From JABIFK01 sp047619225 (lineage in GTDB: Bacteria > Latescibacterota > UBA2968): a stretch of DNA of 10,369 bases. Positions 1 to 7,024 of this stretch are shown here, piece by piece (position 1 is the stretch's first letter; each line of letters begins with the position of its first letter). The notes under the pieces are model-generated. The model was not told where the DNA came from, made no database searches, and worked only from the letters and a program-made list of their open reading frames with translations. A program made the translations under genes and the position numbers. Location: contig JBLHJX010000187.1 of assembly GCA_047619225.1 (NCBI GenBank), positions 1-10,369 of the forward strand. The letters run 5' to 3'.

Positions 1-2
1 TC

Positions 3-368
3 AGTACCTTAGATACACTGCCCATCTTAACCATAGAACCCCATTCGGTCACATGGCGTTGTCTTGCCCGTCGTTTACGAGACCAAGCAAACGATTGGCC
101 CTTTAAACTTCAAGTCGTACAAACCGTACAATCTTTTGCAAGCATTGCCCAAATGGCCCGTGCCGGATTAGGACATGGTCTTGTGCCCATTGGTGTTGCA
201 CAAGCGCTGGCCGTTCCCAACGATGCGCTTATTCACTTTCCCCACCCTGGCCTGGCTCGCCCCATTAGTTTGGTGGGCCGCAGCACCACACTTGCCAACC
301 CCCTTATCAAAACTTTTCACAATGCGATCATTCAATATTTCGCCCACCACAGGGCGCATTCGGTATGA
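3..368 (+). CDS. LysR-type transcriptional regulator, C-terminal part (cut by window start)
   Basis: The frame is open from the left edge to a TGA at 366-368, giving 121 residues, so the start and the N-terminal DNA-binding helix-turn-helix lie outside the window. The visible part looks like the second half of a LysR substrate-binding domain. It has the pattern VQTVQSFASIAQMARAGLG followed by GLVPIGVAQAL, then a PGLARPISLVGR strand and a final helix (NPLIKTFHNAI). In this family that segment forms the effector-binding subdomain with its 'S-x-A-x-I-A-x-M-V-x-A-G-x-G-x-G-L-x-P' signature. Such proteins bind a small-molecule effector and activate or repress nearby, often divergent, genes. The target and effector cannot be read here. 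The family call is fairly secure from motif order; the specific regulator is unknown. No methionine before position 153 needs to be invoked, because similarity begins well upstream of it. Confidence 0.8.
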   Translation, partial: STLDTLPILTIEPHSVTWRCLARRLRDQANDWPFKLQVVQTVQSFASIAQMARAGLGHGLVPIGVAQALAVPNDALIHFPHPGLARPISLVGRSTTLANPLIKTFHNAIIQYFAHHRAHSV

Positions 369-409
369 ATCCAACTTGACAGGTTCATTAAGATTTACCA
401 ATTTGTAGC

Positions 410-447
410 ACGATCTCAAATGGTAGGGGGCTTTCATTTGAGATCGT
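410..447 (+). terminator. Perfect 13-bp hairpin downstream of the LysR-type gene
   Basis: ACGATCTCAAATG (410-422) is matched exactly by CATTTGAGATCGT (435-447) around a 12-nt loop rich in G. It begins 42 bases after the regulator stop codon, a usual place for a transcription end. No T-tract follows on either strand, unlike the two clear terminators elsewhere in this window, so it may instead be a mRNA 3'-end stabilising stem or a protein-binding palindrome. The hairpin is directly visible; its function is inferred. Confidence 0.5.
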
Positions 448-528
448 ATGGACAAAACCATCTAAGTTCCCGATCAAAAAATAATTGGCAATTTACAATC
501 CATCACTTTGCAAAATGGATAAACCAGT

Positions 529-3500
529 ATGTACAAACAGCCCCACCTGGCACCCCATCTCCTCTGCTTATTCTTCATATTCTTGCCCCTCTCCCCGAGT
601 CACGCCCAAACTTCCTTAGACTTTGATAACGATGGCCGAATCGGGTTCACTGATTTCATCTTATTTGCAAATCAATTTGGCACCCGTCAAGGTGATGCAT
701 CTTATGATGCCAAATTTGACTTAGACAACAGCAATGACATCGGTTTTGGCGATTTCATTATTTTCTCACAAAAATTTGGCCAAACCATTGTCGTTGTACC
801 CACCAACATCACCCAAAAAACCATTGACCCAGCCTTAGGTGGCACGCTCACCTTGGACGGGGGATTTGAAATCATCATCCCTCCAAATGCCCTCTCAGAC
901 ACCGGCAAACTCCAAGTTGAACCCATTACCCTTACCGCCGAGCAAGAACCCCAAGACCGCCTCACCGACGTTTACGATATCCAACTTACCCAAGCAGACA
1001 TCCGCTCGCCTGTAGAAATTGCCATTCCGTATAACCCTTTATTACTACCCGCAAATGCCACACATGAAACTCTTTTCCTCGCATATTGGGATGGTGAAAA
1101 TTGGCGCCCGCAACCCAGCACAGCCGATGAAAAAACCATCAGAGCTCAAGTCAATCACTTCTCAATCTGGTCAGGCGTATTTAGCAGCACACCCTCTGCA
1201 ATCCTATTCACATCCGTGCCTGATACACTCATCTTATTTCCACGCGGCGAAACAAGCTTTATCATCCAACTCATAATAAACCCCGCCAACAACAGCTTAA
1301 ATGATTTGCGTGTGCGTTTAGGATTTTCCCTCACCGACAGCGTTACCACCACCGCACCAGGTAAAATCACCTTACGCGACAACGGTACTTCAGACCAAAG
1401 TATATCAGAACCCATCCCGGGACTCAAAGTACGCTCCGTTGACACACAACCCTTAGACGGTATTTTTGGCGTAGAACTCACAGCAGATGGCAGCATCATT
1501 TCATCCAATTTTAATGGCCTCATTGCCAATGCCACCATCACAACCCGCCGCATTGCCAGCATTGCCGTTGACACAGCCATCACCATACCCATAAAACGTT
1601 TGGCCATTGGACATATTATTTCTGGGCAAGTTACCAAAGGCAGTGATGGCATTTCTGGTGCCATAGTCATCCTCAGCGGGCCAACCATCGAAACGGCAAA
1701 CACCGACACCGACGGACGATACCGCTTTGTAGAACTCGACGACGGTGTTTATACCATTACACCCTCTAAGGCCGACCACGTTTTCACGCCCCCAAGCCGC
1801 ACCGTTGCACTTGCCGGAGAAGATATCCCCAACATCAACTTTTCAGACTTACTCAGCACAACCGGCTTTTCGGCTGGCCAAGCTCTGCAAATCAACGACA
1901 CAGGACATCTCGCAATTCCCATCAATGCCAAAAGTCCACTCTTACTCACCAATGCATTCACCATTGAAGCATGGATACAACCCAAAGACCGAGAATCTCG
2001 TATTATTGCGTCTTATTGGGGCGATAGCACAGGCCAATGGCTTTTGGGCACCCGTGAACTGGCTATTCGAAGCGTGGGAGAAACTGCCACCATTCAACTT
2101 GAGTCTGCCCCACCACTCGACAATTGGACACACTATGCCATTACGTTTCAAGACAACCTACTCACCTTCTACCGCAATGGCCGACAAATTGAACAAACCA
2201 TACCGGGTTTCTTAGACCTCTTCTCACAATCTACAACCGATGCGCAAATTCAAATCGGTAACGCGCAAGGCGGCACCGAAATCTTGCCTTATCAAGGGTT
2301 GATAGACGAACTCCGCATCTGGAACCGGGCCCGCTCAGCACGAGAAATTCGCGACGACATGCACAAAAGCCTGAGTAATGCATCTTCACTCACACAATCT
2401 GCAGATCTACGCACCAAACAAAGCGTTGGATTTGGCTTGGTAGGCTATTGGGATTTCAATGCCCGCAATGATGACGGCACCATTCCCGACCTATCAGGAC
2501 AAAATAATCACGGCACATTAAATGGTGCTGCCCAGCAAGCCACTTCCGAAGCACCCATTGCGGCCTCAGGTGGCAACCCCATCTTACAAATTTTCCCGTC
2601 CGAAGTCTTGGCAACAGGTGACTCTGCAATCGAAATTGCATTGAGCAATGTAGGATCTGGCCAGCTTGTATGGACAATTAATGAAGAGCAAACGTGGTTA
2701 CGTATCACCTCACTCATCGGCGATACAGGTGGTGACGGTTCTTTTTATGGCGGTGGTGCGCAGCCCTTCACCATTCACACATCTGAACTTGGCTTAGACG
2801 GCGGCAACCACCAAGCCGTGGTCAACATCTGGTCCAGTGGTGGTTTGTTGGAAGTACCCGTCTCCCTCAACACAACATTTTCCGGATCCGGTTCGGGTTC
2901 AAATTTGGGCGGACAAGCCATTGGAACCATCACCACGCCAGCGGGTACGACACATGAAATGATCACCATTCCCGAAGGCGAATTCACCATGGGCTCTAAT
3001 CTTGCAAACCCCGATGCCCAGCCCGCCCATACTGTTTACCTCGACACGTATCAAATAGACCGCTTTGAAGTGACCAATGCCCAATATCAAGCGTTTGTGC
3101 AAACAACAAACCATCGCCCTTCTGAATTTGCCCAAAACGCAAGCCTCAATGTTGCCGACCTGCCCATTGTAGGCATCGCTTGGCCCGATGCCAGTGCATA
3201 TTGTCAATGGATTGGGGGCCGATTGCCCACCGAAGCCGAATGGGAAAAAGCGGCCCGTGGCACCGATGGGCGCACCTATCCATGGGGCGAAACAGCACCC
3301 GATTCAACATTGCTCAACTACAATCGTCATATCAATCAGCCTACTCCTGTGGGCACCTACCCCACAGGCACAAGCCCATTTGGCATGCACGACATGGCCG
3401 GCAATGTGTGGGAATGGACCAACGATTGGGTGAGCGGCACATACTACATCACCAGCCCCGACAGAAACCCCCAAGGTCCCACTCAAGGATCACAGCGCGT

Positions 3501-3618
3501 CATTCGCGGTGGCTCTTGGGGCGAAGACCAAACCTTTGTACGCACATTCAACCGCTTCTGGTCTTTTCCTACCGCATCCACCGACCTCATTGGCTTCCGT
3601 TGCGTGATCACGAAATGA
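529..3618 (+). CDS. Secreted multidomain protein: EF-hand/dockerin-like repeats, ZU5-like, carboxypeptidase-regulatory-like, LamG-like and FGE-sulfatase-like domains
   Basis: This 1029-residue protein appears to be exported. Residues 1-26 form a signal peptide with a hydrophobic core and a likely SHA|Q cleavage site. Two calcium-binding-type repeats follow (about 30-51 and 62-84), each with an Asp-rich loop then GF-x-DF-x-x-F and FG, like dockerin or EF-hand half-sites. Residues 91-217 resemble a ZU5-type domain (G-G-x-L-x-L, I-x-I-P-P-N-A-L). Residues 220-358 are probably a beta-sandwich. Residues 362-437 match carboxypeptidase-regulatory or SdrD-B-like folds (SGQVTKG, T-D-x-D-G-R-Y-R-F). 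Residues 447-670 are a LamG/concanavalin-like domain (FTIEAWIQP, LIDELRIWNRARSAREI, GLVGYWDF). Residues 684-782 look like another beta-sandwich, then a Gly/Ser linker. Residues 806-1028 are a formylglycine-generating-enzyme-like domain (IPEGEFTMGS, RLPTEAEWEKAARG, GNVWEWT, RGGSW, GFRC). The catalytic cysteine pair of true FGE is absent, so a binding or structural role is more likely. The start is the first ATG after an in-frame stop at 520-522; no clear Shine-Dalgarno is seen. Function is unknown. Confidence 0.85.
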   Translation: MYKQPHLAPHLLCLFFIFLPLSPSHAQTSLDFDNDGRIGFTDFILFANQFGTRQGDASYDAKFDLDNSNDIGFGDFIIFSQKFGQTIVVVPTNITQKTIDPALGGTLTLDGGFEIIIPPNALSDTGKLQVEPITLTAEQEPQDRLTDVYDIQLTQADIRSPVEIAIPYNPLLLPANATHETLFLAYWDGENWRPQPSTADEKTIRAQVNHFSIWSGVFSSTPSAILFTSVPDTLILFPRGETSFIIQLIINPANNSLNDLRVRLGFSLTDSVTTTAPGKITLRDNGTSDQSISEPIPGLKVRSVDTQPLDGIFGVELTADGSIISSNFNGLIANATITTRRIASIAVDTAITIPIKRLAIGHIISGQVTKGSDGISGAIVILSGPTIETANTDTDGRYRFVELDDGVYTITPSKADHVFTPPSRTVALAGEDIPNINFSDLLSTTGFSAGQALQINDTGHLAIPINAKSPLLLTNAFTIEAWIQPKDRESRIIASYWGDSTGQWLLGTRELAIRSVGETATIQLESAPPLDNWTHYAITFQDNLLTFYRNGRQIEQTIPGFLDLFSQSTTDAQIQIGNAQGGTEILPYQGLIDELRIWNRARSAREIRDDMHKSLSNASSLTQSADLRTKQSVGFGLVGYWDFNARNDDGTIPDLSGQNNHGTLNGAAQQATSEAPIAASGGNPILQIFPSEVLATGDSAIEIALSNVGSGQLVWTINEEQTWLRITSLIGDTGGDGSFYGGGAQPFTIHTSELGLDGGNHQAVVNIWSSGGLLEVPVSLNTTFSGSGSGSNLGGQAIGTITTPAGTTHEMITIPEGEFTMGSNLANPDAQPAHTVYLDTYQIDRFEVTNAQYQAFVQTTNHRPSEFAQNASLNVADLPIVGIAWPDASAYCQWIGGRLPTEAEWEKAARGTDGRTYPWGETAPDSTLLNYNRHINQPTPVGTYPTGTSPFGMHDMAGNVWEWTNDWVSGTYYITSPDRNPQGPTQGSQRVIRGGSWGEDQTFVRTFNRFWSFPTASTDLIGFRCVITK

Positions 3619-3680
3619 TATGGAACCCAGCAGCCCACCCCACATGGAAAACCACGGAACCCAACACCATCCACAACACC

Positions 3681-3694
3681 CCCTAATCCCTACC
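3681..3694. repeat. Degenerate 7-bp doublet in C-rich spacer
   Basis: CCCTAAT (3681-3687) is followed directly by CCCTACC (3688-3694). It sits in a spacer (3619-3867) that is strongly C-rich and G-poor in its first 80 bases and has no convincing gene, terminator or promoter. On its own the doublet could be chance; it is listed because clearer 7-bp tandem repeats occur in other gaps of the window. Confidence 0.25.
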
Positions 3695-3829
3695 CCCACC
3701 AGTAAACCTTCTGTCTTTTAATTTGCTATTGTCTGCTTAAAGCCTTATTTTCAAACGCTCAAACAATGACAATTATCTGATCTTCTCAAAAGCACTTATA
3801 GCATTTTTTGGCTTTGTTAATCGTTTTTC

Positions 3830-3860
3830 ATTATCCATTCTCAATTATCCATTATCCATT
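3830..3860. repeat. Heptanucleotide tandem repeat upstream of gpmI
   Basis: Four consecutive 7-bp units run from 3830 to 3857, with a 3-base start of a fifth. Units one, three and four are ATTATCC and unit two is the variant ATTCTCA. The array ends 7 bases before the gpmI ATG, so it would lie in the mRNA leader or the promoter region. Read through in frame it encodes a pseudo-repetitive peptide (HYPFSIIHYP), which explains why a longer frame starting at 3808 exists. Short heptanucleotide repeats are known from cyanobacterial and other bacterial spacers; their role is not established. Confidence 0.75.
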
Positions 3861-3867
3861 GGTTCCC

Positions 3868-5430
3868 ATGTCTGATTCTCGTTTTTCTGCACTCATTATT
3901 CTCGACGGCTGGGGTCTCAATCCTCGGCAAGATCACAACGCCATAGCACTGGCCAACACGCCCACAATGGATCGCATCTGGTCACAATATGCCCGCACCA
4001 CCCTCAACACCTCGGGGCGTGCTGTAGGTTTGCCCGACAATCTCATGGGCAACTCTGAAGTCGGTCATCTAAACTTAGGTGCAGGCCGCACCGTGATGCA
4101 AGCCATGACCCAAGTAGACGATCGGGTACGCGATGGTCGGTTGCTTCAAAACGAAGCCCTCATCGGCGCTATGGATCGCATCAAGAACACCCATCACAAA
4201 CTCCATTTCATCGGCCTTGTCTCTGATGGCGGCGTACATTCTTGGCCTGACCATTATGACGGCATGATTAAAATGGCCGCCGCCCGTGGTTTAAATACCG
4301 ATCAAGTATTTATCCATGCCTTTACCGATGGCCGCGACACGCCCCCACAAAGTGGCATCCATCGCATGCGCGAACTGCTCGACATGTGCAAATCTGCGGG
4401 TGTGGGCCAAGTGGCCTCCATTTGCGGTCGCTATTTTGCGATGGACCGTGACAAACGCTGGGAACGCACCCAACTTGCTTATGACCTACTCACCTTGGGT
4501 GATGGTATTGCCGAAACCGATCCCATTCAGGCCATGCAAAATGCCTATGACCGAGGTGAAACCGACGAATTTATCAAACCCGTCATCCTCACCGATGCCA
4601 ACGGCAAAACCATTGCCAAAATTAACGAGGGTGACTCGATCATTTTCTTCAACTTTAGAAGCGACCGCCCTCGGCAAATCACACGTGCTTTTGTAACAGA
4701 CGACTTCGACGGTTTTGAACGCACGATACATCCCAAAGTGCATTACACCACACTAACCCGATATGAAGCCAGCGTTCCTGTTACCAGCATTGCTTACCCA
4801 CCCGAAGCGCTCTCACAAAACATGCCCAACATCTGTGGCCAAGTCATATCTCAAGCTGGTAAAACCCAGCTGCGTATTGCTGAAACCGAAAAATACGCTC
4901 ACGTCACGCTCTTCTTCAACGGCACAGAAGAAAAACCCTTTGACGGCGAAGAACGCATCATGGTACAATCGCCAAAAGACGTACCCACCTACGATTACAA
5001 ACCCGAAATGAGTGCCCCCGAAGTGGCCGACAAACTCATCGAAGCCATTGCCTCAGGCAAATTTGACACCGCCATTTGCAACTTTGCCAACCCCGATATG
5101 GTCGGTCACACCGGTGTTCTCGAAGCCGCCATCAAAGCCGTCAACACCGTTGACGGATGTTTGGGCCGTGTGTTAGACACCATCGAAAAAATTGGCGGCA
5201 CCGCCATTGTCACCGCCGATCATGGCAATGCCGAACAAATGCTGCACTATGAAACTGGCGAACCCCACACCGCACACACAACCAACCCCGTACCTTTGGT
5301 ACTTGTCGATCCCACATTCACAGGCAAGCTCAGAGATGGCGGTGCGCTACGCGACGTATCACCAACACTCCTCGGTTTACTTGGCATTGACAAACCCGCC
5401 GATATGACTGGGGAAGACTTAAGGAAATAA
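3868..5430 (+). CDS. gpmI: 2,3-bisphosphoglycerate-independent phosphoglycerate mutase
   Basis: This 520-residue cytoplasmic enzyme interconverts 3-phosphoglycerate and 2-phosphoglycerate in glycolysis and gluconeogenesis, using two Mn2+ ions and a phosphoserine intermediate. Its length is normal for the alkaline-phosphatase-superfamily iPGM. Visible motifs are ILDGWG with the metal Asp13, the catalytic Ser63 in MGNSEVGHLNLGAGR, HAFTDGRDTPP (150-160), GRYFAMDRDKRW (187-198), NFRSDRPRQITRAF (262-275), TEKYAHVTLFFNG (340-352), NPDMVGHTG with Asp410 and His414, ADHGNAEQM (450-458) and the HTAHT metal site near His469. All key residues look intact. An in-frame ATG at 3808 would add 20 residues, but that extension is translated from the heptamer repeat and matches nothing in the family, so the start is placed at 3868. 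No Shine-Dalgarno is obvious before it. The downstream sucC is 91 bases away, so co-transcription is possible but not shown. Confidence 0.97.
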   Translation: MSDSRFSALIILDGWGLNPRQDHNAIALANTPTMDRIWSQYARTTLNTSGRAVGLPDNLMGNSEVGHLNLGAGRTVMQAMTQVDDRVRDGRLLQNEALIGAMDRIKNTHHKLHFIGLVSDGGVHSWPDHYDGMIKMAAARGLNTDQVFIHAFTDGRDTPPQSGIHRMRELLDMCKSAGVGQVASICGRYFAMDRDKRWERTQLAYDLLTLGDGIAETDPIQAMQNAYDRGETDEFIKPVILTDANGKTIAKINEGDSIIFFNFRSDRPRQITRAFVTDDFDGFERTIHPKVHYTTLTRYEASVPVTSIAYPPEALSQNMPNICGQVISQAGKTQLRIAETEKYAHVTLFFNGTEEKPFDGEERIMVQSPKDVPTYDYKPEMSAPEVADKLIEAIASGKFDTAICNFANPDMVGHTGVLEAAIKAVNTVDGCLGRVLDTIEKIGGTAIVTADHGNAEQMLHYETGEPHTAHTTNPVPLVLVDPTFTGKLRDGGALRDVSPTLLGLLGIDKPADMTGEDLRK

Positions 5431-5432
5431 AG

Positions 5433-5453
5433 GCCCCTAGCCCCTAAAGGGGG
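5433..5453. repeat. Two GCCCCTA heptamers ending in a small CCCC-TAAA-GGGG hairpin
   Basis: GCCCCTA occurs twice in a row (5433-5439 and 5440-5446), starting 2 bases after the gpmI stop. The second copy also forms the left side of a compact stem, CCCC (5441-5444), loop TAAA, GGGG (5449-5452). The stem is too short and lacks a T-tract, so it is a weak terminator candidate. It may be a copy of a dispersed spacer element. Confidence 0.4.
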
Positions 5454-5509
5454 AATAAAACCAATAACTGAACGCCGTAAAAGCTCCCAACCCAAACACA
5501 TATCAGATT

Positions 5510-5515
5510 AAGGAG
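5510..5515 (+). promoter_or_regulatory. Ribosome binding site of sucC
   Basis: AAGGAG lies 6 bases before the ATG at 5522. It is a good Shine-Dalgarno match and fixes the start; gpmI and the large secreted protein lack such a site. Confidence 0.75.
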
Positions 5516-5521
5516 CCCCAC

Positions 5522-6688
5522 ATGAAAATTCACGAATACCAAGCCAAAGAAGTCCTCAAAACCTTTGGCGTACCCGTTCCCAAGGGGGGGTTGGCAACCA
5601 CCCCCGAAGAAGCCGAACAAATTGCCAAAGACCTTGGCGGTACGGTGGTGGTCAAAGCTCAAATACACGCTGGTGGACGTGGCAAAGGCGGCGGTGTCAA
5701 AGTCGTCAAAAACCCTGAAGAAGCCAAACAGGCAGCTTCAGATATTCTCGGCATGGACCTCATCACACCTCAAACAGGCCCGGGGGGTCAAAAAGTAAAA
5801 TTTGTTTGGGTAGAAGAAGGAACCGATATTGATCGCGAACTCTACCTTGGCATTGTGCTCGACCGCGCCCAATCACGGCTTGTGATCATGGCATCACAAG
5901 CCGGTGGTATGAACATTGAAGAAGTGGCCGCCACAACACCCGAAAAGATCCTCAAAGAAGTCATACATCCAGGTGTGGGTTTGCTGCCCTTCCAAGCACG
6001 CCGTCTCGCCATGGACTTGGGTCTTGAAGGCGACCAAATCAAACAAGGTGTGGCATTCATCTCTGCCCTCTACAAAGCCTATGTGGCAACCGACTGCTCG
6101 TTGGCCGAAATCAACCCCCTCGTCGTTTCAAAACAAGGCGATGTATTGGCTTTAGATGCCAAATTGAACTTCGATGACAATGCCCTCTATCGCCATCCCG
6201 ACCTTCTGGCACTGCGCGACACAGACGAAGAAGATCCCCTTGAAGTGGAAGCTTCAGAATTTGCACTCAACTACATCAAACTCGATGGCGAAGTCGGTTG
6301 TATGGTCAACGGCGCAGGTCTTGCAATGGCCACCATGGACATTATCAAACACGCAGGCTCATCGCCAGCTAACTTTCTCGACGTGGGTGGCGGCACCAAT
6401 GTTGAACGCGTCAAAAATGCCTTCCAAATTCTTACATCCGATAAAGATGTGAAGGCGGTACTCATCAACATATTTGGTGGCATTGTGCGTTGCGACCTTG
6501 TGGCCGAAGGTGTGGTCGCTGCCTTGAAATCCATGACCATTGACGTACCGCTCGTTATTCGCCTTCAGGGTACCAACGCTGAAGAAGGTGCCAAAATTTT
6601 AGAAAACTCGGGCCTTGAATTCACAGTTGCACGCCGGCTCCAAGAAGCGGCCGAAGGTGTGGTAAAAGCAGTCAAAGGCGCAGCATAA
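5522..6688 (+). CDS. sucC: Succinyl-CoA synthetase (ADP/GDP-forming), beta subunit
   Basis: The 388-residue product is the beta subunit of succinate-CoA ligase, which with the alpha subunit (SucD) converts succinyl-CoA to succinate with nucleotide triphosphate formation in the TCA cycle. Residues 1-225 form the ATP-grasp region, opening with MKIHEYQAKEVLKTFGVPVP and holding the nucleotide-binding loop IHAGGRGKGGGVK (48-60) and the metal-site residues of EINPLV (196-201) and DAK (212-214). Residues 245-388 form the CoA-ligase domain, with VNGAGLAMATMD (262-273), FLDVGGGT (285-292) and INIFGGIVRCD (315-325). The length equals that of the Escherichia coli protein and nothing is truncated. The start has a good AAGGAG site. 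Unusually, no sucD follows: the next bases are a repeat-rich spacer and a terminator. The alpha subunit must be encoded elsewhere if the complex forms in the standard way. Confidence 0.97.
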   Translation: MKIHEYQAKEVLKTFGVPVPKGGLATTPEEAEQIAKDLGGTVVVKAQIHAGGRGKGGGVKVVKNPEEAKQAASDILGMDLITPQTGPGGQKVKFVWVEEGTDIDRELYLGIVLDRAQSRLVIMASQAGGMNIEEVAATTPEKILKEVIHPGVGLLPFQARRLAMDLGLEGDQIKQGVAFISALYKAYVATDCSLAEINPLVVSKQGDVLALDAKLNFDDNALYRHPDLLALRDTDEEDPLEVEASEFALNYIKLDGEVGCMVNGAGLAMATMDIIKHAGSSPANFLDVGGGTNVERVKNAFQILTSDKDVKAVLINIFGGIVRCDLVAEGVVAALKSMTIDVPLVIRLQGTNAEEGAKILENSGLEFTVARRLQEAAEGVVKAVKGAA

Positions 6689-6693
6689 AGTCA

Positions 6694-6781
6694 GCGAGAC
6701 GTGAAAAGCCAAAGATTTGACCTCTTACGTCTCGCTTCTTACCGCCTTTAGACCTCTTACCCCTTACGTTTCACGTCTTAC
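6694..6781. repeat. Degenerate heptanucleotide repeats with inverted segments after sucC
   Basis: Seven 7-bp units are visible in two blocks. The first block spans 6722-6742 and opens with CTCTTAC; the second spans 6754-6781 and holds four units, including CCCTTAC and GTCTTAC. An 11-base interruption lies between them. GCGAGACGT (6694-6702) is the exact reverse complement of ACGTCTCGC (6727-6735), and GACGTGAAA (6698-6706) is the exact reverse complement of TTTCACGTC (6769-6777), so the leader segment could pair with either block. The position, between the sucC stop and its terminator, means it would be in the sucC mRNA 3' region. Confidence 0.6.
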
Positions 6782-6793
6782 CTATTTTAATCC

Positions 6794-6827
6794 AGCGAAT
6801 TGCATCTGTCAGGCAATTCGCTTTTTT
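6794..6827 (+). terminator. Rho-independent terminator after sucC
   Basis: GCGAATTGC (6795-6803) pairs perfectly with GCAATTCGC (6813-6821) around a 9-nt loop, and six T follow (6822-6827). It lies about 105 bases past the sucC stop and separates sucC from the fmdB-dnaK unit. Confidence 0.9.
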
Positions 6828-6894
6828 CATGCCCAACGACTGCCAATATGGCGAAGCATATGACAAAATGGATGCAAGAATTGCACAGAAACCT

Positions 6895-6922
6895 TTGGCG
6901 CCAGACATAAATATATTATAAC
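6895..6922 (+). promoter_or_regulatory. Possible sigma-70-type promoter for fmdB-dnaK
   Basis: TTGGCG (6895-6900) and TATAAC (6917-6922) are separated by 16 bases and lie in an A+T-rich stretch between the upstream terminator and fmdB. The -10 element matches five of six consensus bases and the -35 four of six. This would give a leader of about 100 bases. No CIRCE repeat and no heat-shock sigma-32 consensus were seen. The match is suggestive only. Confidence 0.35.
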
Positions 6923-6955
6923 TATTTGATTGTATTGAATTTAAAAACAATCACA

Positions 6956-6972
6956 AACATGGTATACATGTT
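6956..6972. promoter_or_regulatory. Inverted repeat AACATG-N5-CATGTT, possible operator
   Basis: Six-base arms AACATG (6956-6961) and CATGTT (6967-6972) match perfectly around GTATA, about 60 bases before the fmdB start and just downstream of the possible promoter. It could bind a dimeric regulator or form a small leader hairpin. It is short and A+T-rich, so chance is not excluded. Confidence 0.3.
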
Positions 6973-7017
6973 GCTCAAGAGAAACACGTCCGTAGCTTAT
7001 GTCAACTCATCAACCCT

Positions 7018-7024
7018 AAAAAGG
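7018..7024 (+). promoter_or_regulatory. Ribosome binding site of the fmdB-like gene
   Basis: AAAAAGG lies 7 bases before the ATG at 7032 and supports that start. Confidence 0.55.

Noticed and set aside
1155..1709. 184-codon - strand frame inside the secreted-protein gene
   Set aside because: It is antisense to a continuous coding region with clear domains and has no family motif.
3808..3867. Upstream ATG extending gpmI by 20 residues
   Set aside because: The extension is encoded largely by the heptamer repeat and is not part of the conserved family N-terminus, which begins a few residues before ILDGWG.
6829..6921. 30-codon frame after the sucC terminator
   Set aside because: It starts at the terminator T-tract without a ribosome site, overlaps a possible promoter and resembles no known peptide.
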